Below, piece after piece: positions 41,840 to 50,056 of a DNA stretch of 64,000 nucleotides (position 1 is its first letter; each line of letters opens with the position of its first letter). The notes below the pieces were generated by a model. It did not search any database. It was not told where the DNA came from and worked only from the letters and a program-made list of their open reading frames with translations. Source of the stretch: Haloterrigena turkmenica DSM 5511 (GTDB lineage: Archaea > Halobacteriota > Halobacteria > Halobacteriales > Natrialbaceae); NCBI RefSeq assembly GCF_000025325.1, contig NC_013743.1:1612001-1676000 (forward strand), given 5' to 3'. The position numbers and the translations under genes were made by a program.

Positions 41840-43012
41840 ATGGGAGCGCTTTCGAACCTGCGCGTGCTCGACCTGACCCAGGTGCTGGCCGGGCCGTACT
41901 GTACGATGTTGCTCGCGGACATGGGCGCGGACGTCGTCAAAATCGAGCGGCCGGGCGGCGACATGATCCGCTCGAACCCGCCGTTCGTCGACGACCCCGA
42001 GACGGAGGCCTACGGCGGCTACTTCCAGAGCGTCAACCGCGGCAAGCGGAGCCTCGAGCTGAACTTAGGCGACGAGGACGACCGCGCGGACTTCCTCTCG
42101 CTGGTCGAGGAGGCCGATATCGTCGTCGAGAACTACCGCTCGGGGACGATGGAGAAGTACGATCTGGGCTACGAGACGCTCAAAGAATACAACGAGGACC
42201 TCATCTACTCCTCGATCCGCGGCTTCGGCGACCCACGGACGGGCGAAACGGAGCGGCAGGGTCAGCCCTCCTTCGACCTCATCGCGCAGGCGCTGGGCGG
42301 GGTCATGGAGACCACCGGCCAGCCCGACGGCCCGCCGACGAAGACCGGCCCCGGCGTCGGCGACCTCTTCACCGCCACGCTGAACTGTATCGGCATTCTG
42401 GCGGCGGTCAACCACCGCGAGCAGACCGGAGAAGGCCAGTACGTCGACACCGCCATGTACGACTCGATGCTCAGCTTCACCGAACGCGCCGTCTACCAGC
42501 AGTCCTACACGGGCGAGGCGCCGACTCGACGGGGCAACTCCCACCCCACGCTCTTCCCCTACAACGCCTTCGAGACCGCCGACGGCTACGCCGTCATCGC
42601 CGCGTTCAACGACAACCACTGGGCCGAACTCTGCGATGTGATGGGCCGCGAGGAGCTGGCCGAGGAGTATCCGACGACCGCCGAACGCCTCGAGCACCGT
42701 GAGATCCTCCGCGACGAGATCGCCGACTGGAGCCTCGAGCAGACCAACGACGAACTCGTGAGTAAACTCGAGGGCCGCGTCCCGGCCGCCAAGGTCCAGA
42801 CCACCGAGGAGATCTTCGACGACCCGCACGTCCACGCGCGGGACATGCTCGTGCCGGTCGAACAGCCCGGCGCCGACCGCGACGTCGAGATCGCGGGCAA
42901 CCCGATCAAGATGAGCGAGACCGAGCCCAGGCCTCGCGGTCGCGCGCCGCTGTTAGACGAGCACCGCGAGGAGATTTTAGGCGAGAAAGCGGAGCGGGCG
43001 GCCGACGACTGA
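41840..43012 (+). CDS. mct: CaiB-type CoA-transferase, probable succinyl-CoA:mesaconate CoA-transferase
   Basis: This 390-residue class III CoA-transferase begins MGALSNLRVLDLTQVLAGPYCTMLLADMGADVVKIERPGGD. The catalytic aspartate is in GQYVDTAMYDSML, and later blocks are GYAVIAAFNDNHWAELCDVMGR and GRVPAAKVQTTEEIFDDPHVHARDMLVP. Class III enzymes move CoA from one acid to another. Position next to glutamate mutase and Mal indicates mesaconate activation with succinyl-CoA, the step before mesaconyl-CoA hydratase. It is transcribed divergently from the rest of the cycle genes. Confidence 0.88.
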   Translation: MGALSNLRVLDLTQVLAGPYCTMLLADMGADVVKIERPGGDMIRSNPPFVDDPETEAYGGYFQSVNRGKRSLELNLGDEDDRADFLSLVEEADIVVENYRSGTMEKYDLGYETLKEYNEDLIYSSIRGFGDPRTGETERQGQPSFDLIAQALGGVMETTGQPDGPPTKTGPGVGDLFTATLNCIGILAAVNHREQTGEGQYVDTAMYDSMLSFTERAVYQQSYTGEAPTRRGNSHPTLFPYNAFETADGYAVIAAFNDNHWAELCDVMGREELAEEYPTTAERLEHREILRDEIADWSLEQTNDELVSKLEGRVPAAKVQTTEEIFDDPHVHARDMLVPVEQPGADRDVEIAGNPIKMSETEPRPRGRAPLLDEHREEILGEKAERAADD

Positions 43013-43045
43013 GCGACGATATCGATCGAACAGCCGATTCGAACC

Positions 43046-43720
43046 CTACAGAATCTTCCGGAGCACGCGCTCGAGGTTCCGCTCTAACTCCGAGGCCTGC
43101 AGAATCGTCACCGGATTCTCAGACTGCTCCTCGAGCGAGGGCGGCTCGTCGTCGCGGTCCTGGACGACGAGGAGCCCGTTCCACCCCGAGCCGAAGTAGT
43201 CCGCTTCGTCGGGACCGAAGACGTGCTCCTCGTTGACCCGGAGGAATGCGAGGTACTCGAGCGTCTCCTTGACCCTCGACGGATCGTGTCGACGTTGGTG
43301 CTGTTTTTGACCTCCACGATCAGGTACTCGTGCTGATCGTCGTCCTCGGCGATGACCTCAAGGACGATGACGTCGGGACGGCCGGTGTGATTCCGGAAGT
43401 CCCGTTCGAAGTAGTCGCCGGCGATCTCCTGGGCCTCGAGTTGGACCTTGTCCGTTCGCGAGAGATGGGTCGCGTCTTCGTCGGGTTCAGCGACGAACGA
43501 GAGGTTCCGATCGCCCGCGGAGTTGTCGTGATAGAGGACGATCTCCGTGTCGTCCTCGAACCGGGCCACCTCCTGTCGACCCGTCGCGATCGTTTTGTAC
43601 TCCGGCTGGCTCTCTCGAAGGCGCTCGAGCGTCGCGACGAACCGGAAGAGGACGAACAGTTCGAACAGCGAGTCCTGATCGTCGGGGGCGATGACGGAAT
43701 CGGGCCTGAGACTGGATGGT
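43046..43720 (-). pseudogene. Broken PD-(D/E)XK nuclease-like gene, truncated and frameshifted
   Basis: The minus-strand frame reads DSLFELFVLFRFVATLERL, TIATGRQEVARFEDDTEIVLYHDNSAGDRNL, GRPDVIVLEVIAEDDDQHEYLIVEVKNSTNVDTIR. It thus contains the D...EVK core of a PD-(D/E)XK nuclease. After that, one base is missing near 43272-43281 and the product continues in another frame as VKETLEYLAFLRVNEEHVFG to VTILQASELERNLERVLRKIL, ending at a TAG at 43046-43048. No credible start codon precedes the first block, and the upstream open frame is basic filler. The N-terminal part therefore seems deleted. The relatives I recall are uncharacterised or McrC-like haloarchaeal nucleases. Confidence 0.78.
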
Positions 43721-43883
43721 GAGTCACGTTTTCTCGGGCCTTTCGAAGCCGGCCTACTCGAGTCGTGCTTCCTCGAACGACGCGCGAGGGCGACCACTGC
43801 ACAGGCGCAGCGGCAGATTCCCGTCATCGGCCTATCCGCGGCAGAGAGTAACTCTTTTGCGGGACCCCTGCACACGTCGGAGT

Positions 43884-44210
43884 ATGAGCAACGATTGGCC
43901 CGTCGATCCCGACGGCGAGGAGGGCAGCGAGGGGATGCGCAAGTACGACATGCGGATCATCGCGGACAAGGTCGACGAGGAGGAGGACTTCCCGATGGAG
44001 CGCGACGAGTTCGTCGCGGAGTACGGCGACTACCCGATCCGGATCAACTACAAGCGCGTCGTCCCGATGCGCGAGATCTTCGAGTACGTCGAACCCGAGC
44101 GCTTCGAGACGATCCTCGACATGCACAAGGCCGTCGGCGATGCCATGCGCGCCGGCGACTTCTGGGAGTACCACCCGCAGGGCAAGAACCCCGAGCGGAA
44201 ACACGCCTGA
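43884..44210 (+). CDS. DUF5785-type haloarchaeal protein
   Basis: This 108-residue acidic protein begins MSNDWPVDPDGEEGSEGMRK and contains IIADKVDEEEDFPMERDEFVAEYGDYPIRINYKRVVPMREIFEYVE and the ending GDFWEYHPQGKNPERKHA. It matches the family I know as DUF5785, found only in haloarchaea, with a winged-helix-like length and charge pattern but no proven function. The start is set by the ATG at 43884; the longer frame upstream belongs to the nuclease relic region. Confidence 0.78.
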   Translation: MSNDWPVDPDGEEGSEGMRKYDMRIIADKVDEEEDFPMERDEFVAEYGDYPIRINYKRVVPMREIFEYVEPERFETILDMHKAVGDAMRAGDFWEYHPQGKNPERKHA

Positions 44211-44355
44211 AGCGGCCGCCGTCGCGTCTCGCCTCCGTTCTCGACTCGAGACCCGTTCCCTACTTGAGAGTTCCCTCGAGTCTCCCGTTCGTGCCCCCAT
44301 CACGAATCTGGATTACGTATCGCTTATACGACGGCGTTCGAAACCCACTGCTACC

Positions 44356-45117
44356 GTGACTAATACGCAGGTTACGCTCGTTCAGATCGACAACTACGGG
44401 CCGTGGACGGTCACACCGGAGCCGCGGCGGGAGGCCGACCTCCAGACGATGCAGTCTCGGCTCTACGCCGACATCTCCCAGTTCGTCGGCAACCGCGGCG
44501 GCTACACCTTCTTCACTCGCTTCGACAACATGATCGCCGTCACGAACGGCCTCGACCTCGAGGATCACGCGCTCCTCCAGGAGTCCGTCGGCAACCGGTA
44601 TCCCGTGACGCTCAGCCTCGGCGTCGCCGCCGACGCCAGTCCCGTACAGGCGCTGGCCGACGCGACCGCGCGCGTCCAGGACGCCGGCAGCGCACAGGAC
44701 GAGGACCGACGCGAGTGCCTCGAGGGCCGGGCCGTCGACGCCACCGACCGAACCGCAGAGGACGTCCAGATCGCCCACTTCGACGTCATCAACGCGACCG
44801 GCACCTACACCGACGAACTCAACGCCTTCGACACGTTCATCGAGATCGAACAGGGGTACGCCGAACTCATGCGGCACATGCGCCACGCCCACGAGAGCCT
44901 CTCCTTTTTCGTCGGCGGGGACAACATCATCGTCACCTGCCCGGACCTCGACGAAGGCGACTACGAAGAGGCCATCTACCACGTCGAGGAGGCCGTCGAT
45001 GTCGAACTGCAGGTCGGCGTCGGCCGCGGGGAGTGCGCCCACGATGCCGGCTTCGCCGCGAAACACGCCCTCGAGACCTGTCGGTCCGACGGGACCCGCG
45101 TCGAACTCGAGTGGTAA
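44356..45117 (+). CDS. arfA: GTP cyclohydrolase III (IIa)
   Basis: This 253-residue enzyme hydrolyses GTP to formylamino-pyrimidine nucleotide, the first step of archaeal riboflavin and F420 biosynthesis. It begins VTNTQVTLVQIDNYGPWTVT. Family blocks are RLYADISQFVGNRGGYTFFTRFDNMIAVTNGL, NRYPVTLSLGVAADASPVQAL, and in the second half SLSFFVGGDNIIVTCPDL with VDVELQVGVGRGECAHDAGFAAKHALE, a duplicated cyclase-like fold. The start is GTG at 44356; the frame upstream is unconserved. The gene is monocistronic. Confidence 0.93.
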   Translation: MTNTQVTLVQIDNYGPWTVTPEPRREADLQTMQSRLYADISQFVGNRGGYTFFTRFDNMIAVTNGLDLEDHALLQESVGNRYPVTLSLGVAADASPVQALADATARVQDAGSAQDEDRRECLEGRAVDATDRTAEDVQIAHFDVINATGTYTDELNAFDTFIEIEQGYAELMRHMRHAHESLSFFVGGDNIIVTCPDLDEGDYEEAIYHVEEAVDVELQVGVGRGECAHDAGFAAKHALETCRSDGTRVELEW

Positions 45118-45290
45118 TCGAGTCGAGCGACGGTGCCGGGAGGGCGACCGTCCGACGGCGGGTAAACGCCGGCGCAGCGGACAGTTTCTCGCGGTAGAAC
45201 GGCCGAGAATCCGGATCACGAAACTTCGACCCCGATTCGCTTAAGGGTGGCGGGAGTAGCTTTTAGCCAGTGTGTGGTTATCGTTCACAC

Positions 45291-45911
45291 ATGGAATCGG
45301 AACTGTCGGTCAGGGAGGTCCTGACGAACGACTACGTCGGCGTCAGCGAGTCGGACACGGTTCGCGGCGCCGTCGAACTCATGCGCGAGGAGCGCTCGAG
45401 TTGCGTTCTCGTCGTCCGCGGGAGTGAGCCGGTCGGAATTATGACCGAGTGGGACGTCCTCGACGTCGTCGCCGACGAGCGCGATCCGTCCGAGACGACC
45501 GTCGGCGACGTCATGAGTTCGCCGGTCATCACGTTCGGGCCGGACCGGTCGCTCACCGACGTCGCTGACGCGATGGCCCGCGAGAGCATCCGCAACGTCG
45601 TAGTCGAGGACGACGAGGGCGTGGTTGGCCTGCTCACCCAGCGCGACGTCATCGCCGCCGCGGGCTCGTTCCAGGCCACGATGACGCCCGGGCGAACGGC
45701 CAACACCGCGACGGGACTCGAGGGCGCGCAGCCGTCGGACGAGCGCTCCGCTCAGTCCCAACCCGCCGGCGAGAGTCTCGACTCGCGGATGCTGGCCAAC
45801 GGCGGCGACGAGTACACGACTCAGGGCGTCTGTGAGGCCTGCGGGTCGCTCGCCGACGCGCTGTGGGACGCCAACGGCCAACTCGTCTGTGCGGACTGCC
45901 GAACGGTGTGA
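45291..45911 (+). CDS. CBS-pair protein with C-terminal zinc ribbon
   Basis: This 206-residue protein has two CBS motifs (about residues 5-55, VREVLTNDYVGVSESDTVRGAVELMREERSSCVLVV; and about 70-120, DVMSSPVITFGPDRSLTDVADAMARESIRNVVVEDDEGVVGLLTQRDVI). A disordered Ser/Gln-rich linker follows, then a zinc ribbon at the end (GVCEACGSLADAL and LVCADCRTV, two CxxC pairs). It is probably a nucleotide-sensing regulator. The ATG at 45291 is fixed by TTTTAG (45261-45266), 25-30 bases upstream. The start region carries a short GTGTG/CACAC inverted repeat (45271-45290) that could allow self-control. Confidence 0.85.
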   Translation: MESELSVREVLTNDYVGVSESDTVRGAVELMREERSSCVLVVRGSEPVGIMTEWDVLDVVADERDPSETTVGDVMSSPVITFGPDRSLTDVADAMARESIRNVVVEDDEGVVGLLTQRDVIAAAGSFQATMTPGRTANTATGLEGAQPSDERSAQSQPAGESLDSRMLANGGDEYTTQGVCEACGSLADALWDANGQLVCADCRTV

Positions 45912-46050
45912 CCGCCGAGTCGCCAACGGCGGTCCGCACCGCACCGAGTGGACGCGTACCGATCCGTGTCAAACAGTAGCGTGATACAGTCACTGACAGC
46001 GATTTCTCCGATGGAAAGACCTTTCGGGGGCCGCGGTGCACCCATGGATA

Positions 46051-47277
46051 ATGATCGATACCCTCGACGACCTCGACGTCGAAGGGACCACCGTCGGCGT
46101 CCGCGTGGACATCAACAGCCCGATCGGCGACGACGGTACCCTCGCCGACGACGCCCGACTGCGTGCCCACGTGGACACCCTCTCGGAACTACTCGAGCGC
46201 GGCGGCCGGGTCGCCGTCCTCGCCCACCAGGGTCGACCCGGCGGTGACGACTTCGTCTCCCTCGAGTCCCACGCCGAGCGGCTCTCGAAACTGCTCGAGC
46301 GGCCCGTCGACCACGTGGACACGACGTTCAGCGACGCCGCCTGCGAAGCCGTCCGGAACCTCGAGAACGGCGACTGCCTCGTCCTCGAGAACACGCGCTT
46401 CTACAGCGAGGAGTACATGGAGTTCGACGCCGAACGCGCCGCCGAGACCCACCTCGTGGAGGGGCTGGCGCCGGCGCTGGACGTCTACGTTAACGACGCC
46501 TTCGCCGCGGCCCACCGCTCCCAGCCCTCGTTGGTTGGCTTCCCGACCGTCCTCCCCGGCTACGCCGGCCGCGTGATGGAGTCCGAACTCGACGTCCTCG
46601 GGACGATCGAGGAGACCCCCGAACCGCGGATCTACGTCCTCGGCGGGGCGAAGGTCCCGGACTCGATCGACGTCGCCTGGTCCGTCCTCGAGAAGGGGCT
46701 GGCCGACCACGTCCTCACCGCCGGCGTCGTCGGTAACGTCTTCCTCATCGCCGACGGCGTCGACGTGGGCGACGCCAGCTCCGACTTCATCTACGATCAG
46801 GGCTACTGGGACGAGATCGACCGCGCCGCCGACCTGCTCGACGCCTACGGCGACAGTATCGCGCTCCCGCGGGATGTCGCCGTCGAACGCGACGGCGAGC
46901 GCCACGAACTCGGCGTCAACGCCCTCCCACCGGGCGACGAGGAGGCCGCCATGGACATCGGTAGCTCGACACTGGCCTACTACGAGCGCCTGCTCGAGGA
47001 CGCGGGCACGGTCATCCTCAACGGCCCCGCCGGCGTCTTCGAGGAGGAGGCGTTCGCGACGGGCACCCGACAGCTCTACGGCGCCGCGACCGACGTCGAG
47101 ATGAGCATCGTCGGCGGCGGCGACACCGCCTCCGCGCTGCGCAGTCTCGGCGTCGACGGCTTCACACACGTCAGCACCGGCGGCGGCGCCGCCCTGCGGA
47201 TGCTCACCGCGGAGCCGCTGCCCGCCGTGACCGCACTCGAGGATGGACCCAAACGACAACAGCCGGCCGACGATTGA
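46051..47277 (+). CDS. pgk: Phosphoglycerate kinase
   Basis: The enzyme interconverts 1,3-bisphosphoglycerate plus ADP with 3-phosphoglycerate plus ATP in glycolysis and gluconeogenesis. The 408-residue protein begins MIDTLDDLDVEGTTVGVRVDINSPI. The N-terminal substrate domain shows VAVLAHQGRPGGDDF and LVLENTRFYSEEYM; the C-terminal nucleotide domain shows YVLGGAKVPDSIDVAW, VILNGPAGVFEEEAFATGT and SIVGGGDTASALRSLGVDGFTHVSTGGGAAL. All catalytic elements are present. The ATG at 46051 matches the family start. The 3' end overlaps the acetyltransferase gene by 35 bases. Confidence 0.95.
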   Translation: MIDTLDDLDVEGTTVGVRVDINSPIGDDGTLADDARLRAHVDTLSELLERGGRVAVLAHQGRPGGDDFVSLESHAERLSKLLERPVDHVDTTFSDAACEAVRNLENGDCLVLENTRFYSEEYMEFDAERAAETHLVEGLAPALDVYVNDAFAAAHRSQPSLVGFPTVLPGYAGRVMESELDVLGTIEETPEPRIYVLGGAKVPDSIDVAWSVLEKGLADHVLTAGVVGNVFLIADGVDVGDASSDFIYDQGYWDEIDRAADLLDAYGDSIALPRDVAVERDGERHELGVNALPPGDEEAAMDIGSSTLAYYERLLEDAGTVILNGPAGVFEEEAFATGTRQLYGAATDVEMSIVGGGDTASALRSLGVDGFTHVSTGGGAALRMLTAEPLPAVTALEDGPKRQQPADD

Positions 47278-47764
47278 ACGCGCCACCGCCGACGACGTCG
47301 AGACGGTCGCGGACCTGTGGGTCCGGCTGGCTCGAGACCAGCGCCGGCACGACTCCTACGTTCACGCCGACGCCAACCGGGAGACGATGCGGGACACGCT
47401 CGCGGCCCACCAGGTCAACGACGGGCTGCTCGTCGCCCGCGACGGCGAGACCGTCATCGGCTTCGCCTCGTTTTCCGTCGAGCGGGGCTCGCTCCAGCTC
47501 GACGCCACCCGCGGCGTGCTCTCGAACATCTACGTCGTTCCCGCCGCCCGCGAGAAGGGCGTTGGAACGGCGCTGCTCGAGGCCGTCGAGGACGAACTCG
47601 CGTCCCAGGGCGCCGAGGTCGTGGTGCTCGAGGTGATGGCCCGCAACGAGGCCGCCCGGCGGTTCTACGAGCGGAAGGGGTACGAGACCTATCGGGTCGC
47701 GATGGAGCGCGACCTCGAGGACGACCGCTCCGAAAACGATACACATTCAAAGGAGGACGGCTAA
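47243..47764 (+). CDS. GNAT-family N-acetyltransferase
   Basis: This 173-residue acetyl-CoA-dependent transferase begins MDPNDNSRPTIERATADDVE. The GNAT core includes GETVIGFASFSVERGSLQLDATRGVLSNIYVVPAAREKGVGTALLEAVED (motif A, with the R/Q-x-x-G-x-A loop as REKGVGTA) and VLEVMARNEAARRFYERKGYETYRVAM (motif B), which is the ribosomal-RimI-like pattern. Its start lies 35 bases inside pgk in another frame, so the genes are co-transcribed and probably coupled. The acceptor is unknown. It ends 12 bases before tRNA-Thr. Confidence 0.87.
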   Translation: MDPNDNSRPTIERATADDVETVADLWVRLARDQRRHDSYVHADANRETMRDTLAAHQVNDGLLVARDGETVIGFASFSVERGSLQLDATRGVLSNIYVVPAAREKGVGTALLEAVEDELASQGAEVVVLEVMARNEAARRFYERKGYETYRVAMERDLEDDRSENDTHSKEDG

Positions 47765-47775
47765 CCCGAAACTGC

Positions 47776-47849
47776 GCCAGGGGAGCATGGGTGGTTCATG
47801 CACTCGACTTGTAATCGAGACTCCCGGGGTTCAAATCCCCGCCCTGGCT
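47776..47849 (+). tRNA. tRNA-Thr(UGU)
   Basis: A full cloverleaf folds. The acceptor is GCCAGGG (47776-47782) with CCCTGGC (47842-47848), and the discriminator is T. The D arm is GCAT/ATGC around GGGTGGTTC. The anticodon stem CTCGA/TCGAG surrounds CTTGTAA, with anticodon TGT. The T arm is CGGGG-TTCAAAT-CCCCG. No CCA is encoded and no intron is present. A degenerate copy of its 3' end follows about 100 bases downstream. Confidence 0.97.
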
Positions 47850-47851
47850 TA

Positions 47852-47947
47852 CTGACGCGAACAGATTCGTGAGCGTCAGCAACGAGACGGGATTTGAATC
47901 AGGGAGCAGCTCTGCTGCGACCGTGGTTCAAATCCCCGTCCTGGCTT
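47852..47947 (+). repeat. tRNA-Thr tail unit: hairpin, inverted T arm and copied 3' end
   Basis: Directly after the tRNA comes a hairpin, CTGACGC/GCGTCAG (47852-47858 and 47873-47879), with loop GAACAGATTCGTGA. Next is an inverted T-arm segment GGGATTTGAA (47889-47898), then TCAGGGAG, a small GCAGC-TCT-GCTGC hairpin (47906-47918), CGACCGTGG, and a copy of the tRNA 3' end, GGTTCAAATCCCCGTCCTGG (47925-47944), with one mismatch to the tRNA. The order and the TCAGGGAG and CGACCGTGG words are identical to the tRNA-Ser tail unit near 24.66-24.71 kb. Confidence 0.85.
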
Positions 47948-48538
47948 GAATCCCTAGGCTCAAATCCTCTACCGACAGGTATCGTTACTTCCAGAATTAA
48001 CGGAGATTCCGGCAGATCCCCTCTCGAGCAACGAGAATCGTCCGCAACAGGCACGACTCACGGCTCGAAACGCCCCGGACTCTTATTACAGACTCGCCAA
48101 TACTGGATACTGTCCGGGTCACACCTCCCTGAGAACGCCAGATCTCACATCCACTCCCAAGCCCCCTTCGACTCGGACACTTCGGTATCGGCACGTAGTG
48201 TCACCCAAAACGCCGACGGAAGTCGGCGGCGGAACCCCCCTTTCGACTGGTGATGTGTCAATCGGTCGGGGTTGCGATCGAGAGTAACTAGTGACGTTGG
48301 AGCGATCTCGATCGGTGGCGGGCGATGTGGTCGTTTCGAATGTCTCAGTTCGAACGGTAGCCGTCGGCAACGACGGACTCCCCATCCCGCCACTCGAGTA
48401 TTCGACTATCGCGAATTAAGCCTACTGGCCGGGTAGTCGAAGGCTGGCGCCGGATTTCGGAAGATCCAGAACGCGCCGAGTGACAACGCAGCCAGTCGAT
48501 CGGTCGCAGCCGTCGCCGACGCGTTCGGAGACGGATAC
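47948..48538. other. Gene-free stretch downstream of tRNA-Thr with G-rich repeats
   Basis: About 590 bases without a supportable gene. On the minus strand, two related G-rich words occur: CAGTCGAAAGGGGGG (48235-48249) and GAGTCGAAGGGGGC (48161-48174). They faintly resemble haloarchaeal origin-recognition boxes. A perfect hairpin CGCCGAC-GGAA-GTCGGCG lies between them (48211-48228). A third, weaker tRNA-tail-like segment GGCTCAAATCC is at 47957-47967. The stretch may be the residue of an element integrated at tRNA-Thr. Confidence 0.4.
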
Positions 48539-50056
48539 TCAACAACTTCTGGTGATTCGCTCGTTCACGACCGGATCACCGACCGGCCCGTCCGCGTCGA
48601 CCGACTGCTCGAGGTGATAGATCGTCACTGACTCGAGGTCTCGATCCGACGCCTCGCAGACGTACGCCGCCGCCGGCTCGTACTGCGACTCGCCGGCGTA
48701 GCGCATGTCGACGCCGTATCGGTGCCAGAGCGTCGTCGGGTACGTCTCGGCGGCGTCCGGCGGGCGGTCGAACGCGACGTCGCCGCCGTCGACCGCGTCG
48801 ATCGTCTCGCCCGACTCGAGGGTCGCCTCGATCGCGTACCAGCTCGAGGCGTCCGGCGGGTTCGGCGCGAAGAACGACCAGCTCACGTCCGAGAGCTCGC
48901 CGTCCAGATCCGGAGTCGAGTCCTCAGCGATTCCGAGACTCGCCGCCTGCCAGAGGAGTATCGCGACGAACGCACCGACGAGCAAGGCGGTGCTCCCGAC
49001 CCGGGCTGCCCGCCGAACGCGAGGGAAGCGTGGCCTCGAGTCGGGCAGTATCCGTCCGACCTCGCCGGTTCGATCTGCCCGAATCGAGGACGGGAGCCGG
49101 TGACGGAAGGCTGGACCGACGGTTGCTGTGGCCCCCTCGAGTCGGTCCCAGACCGGCGCCGGGAAGAACAGGAGCAGGCCAGCGATCATGACAAAGGGGA
49201 AGACGCCCAGCCGCATCGTCGCGGCCATCCCGAGATGGGCGCAGACGAACGCGGCTGCGAGTGCGGTCCGCGGCCGGCCGGTATAGCAAATCAGGAACGG
49301 CGAGACGGAGAGCATGGCGACCCAGAGCCAGTTGATCGCGGTGAGCACCGCCCCGAACTCGGCGAGGGACGGTCCGAGCAGCACGGTGTACTCCTCGAGG
49401 TGGAAGATTCGGGGCACCGCCGTCCCGGACAGCCACGCCTCGCTCTGGAACTTGTGGACCGCGCTCGCCGCGTAAATAGTCACGAAGTGGACGCAGAGGA
49501 TCGCCGTCCCGAGCGAGTAGACCGGTCGGCCCCGGCCGCGGCCCTCGTCGCTCCGCCGACCGCCGCCAAGCGACCAGCGCGCCTCGAGGGGCAGGAACAG
49601 GCCCAGAAACAGGAGCGTGAGCAGGATGGTGTCGCCGCCGTTGACCACGTACGGGTTCCGGGCGAACAGCGAGGCGAGCAGGAGCAGGGAACACCCCAGC
49701 GAGAGCTTCGTCCGGTAGCCGGCGAGGAGACACGCAGCGGCGACGCCGGCGATCGCGAACAGTAACCCCTGTACCCACGCCGCGCCGGACACCGCGTGGA
49801 GCGACGCGGCCGCGAACGTCGGATAGGCGTCGGCGAGCGCCGATCGCGGGAAGACGCCGTCGTCGGTGTAGAAGGTCACCAGTCCCGGCGCTCGGAGGAA
49901 CGCCAGATCGGCGAGCAAGAGCACTCCCAGCACGATCCGAAACGCGCCGAGCGCTCGCGGATCGACGCCCAGGCGCGGCCTCGCGAGCGCGTAGAGTCGC
50001 TCGAGCGCCGCGCGGGATCGATCGGTCGGTTTCGAGTCCTGTGGTGACGAACTCAT
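48539..50056 (-). CDS. HTTM-domain membrane protein
   Basis: This 505-residue membrane protein related to the vitamin-K-dependent carboxylase-like HTTM family begins MSSSPQDSKPTDRSRAALERLYAL. Family features are RLGVDPRALGAFRIVLGVLLLADL near residue 30, YTDDGVFPRSALADAYP, FARNPYVVNGGDTILLTLLFLGLFLPLEARWSL and VHFVTIYAASAVHKFQSEAWLSGTAVPRIFHLEEYT. About ten hydrophobic segments end near residue 400, followed by an external C-terminal domain (WSFFAPNPPDASSWYAIEATLESG). Function in archaea is unknown. A TATA element (CTTATACT on minus, 50088-50095) precedes the ATG. Short direct repeats CGGAACCCCCCT at 48230-48241 and 50358-50369 bracket the gene. Confidence 0.85.
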   Translation of the reverse strand: MSSSPQDSKPTDRSRAALERLYALARPRLGVDPRALGAFRIVLGVLLLADLAFLRAPGLVTFYTDDGVFPRSALADAYPTFAAASLHAVSGAAWVQGLLFAIAGVAAACLLAGYRTKLSLGCSLLLLASLFARNPYVVNGGDTILLTLLFLGLFLPLEARWSLGGGRRSDEGRGRGRPVYSLGTAILCVHFVTIYAASAVHKFQSEAWLSGTAVPRIFHLEEYTVLLGPSLAEFGAVLTAINWLWVAMLSVSPFLICYTGRPRTALAAAFVCAHLGMAATMRLGVFPFVMIAGLLLFFPAPVWDRLEGATATVGPAFRHRLPSSIRADRTGEVGRILPDSRPRFPRVRRAARVGSTALLVGAFVAILLWQAASLGIAEDSTPDLDGELSDVSWSFFAPNPPDASSWYAIEATLESGETIDAVDGGDVAFDRPPDAAETYPTTLWHRYGVDMRYAGESQYEPAAAYVCEASDRDLESVTIYHLEQSVDADGPVGDPVVNERITRSC

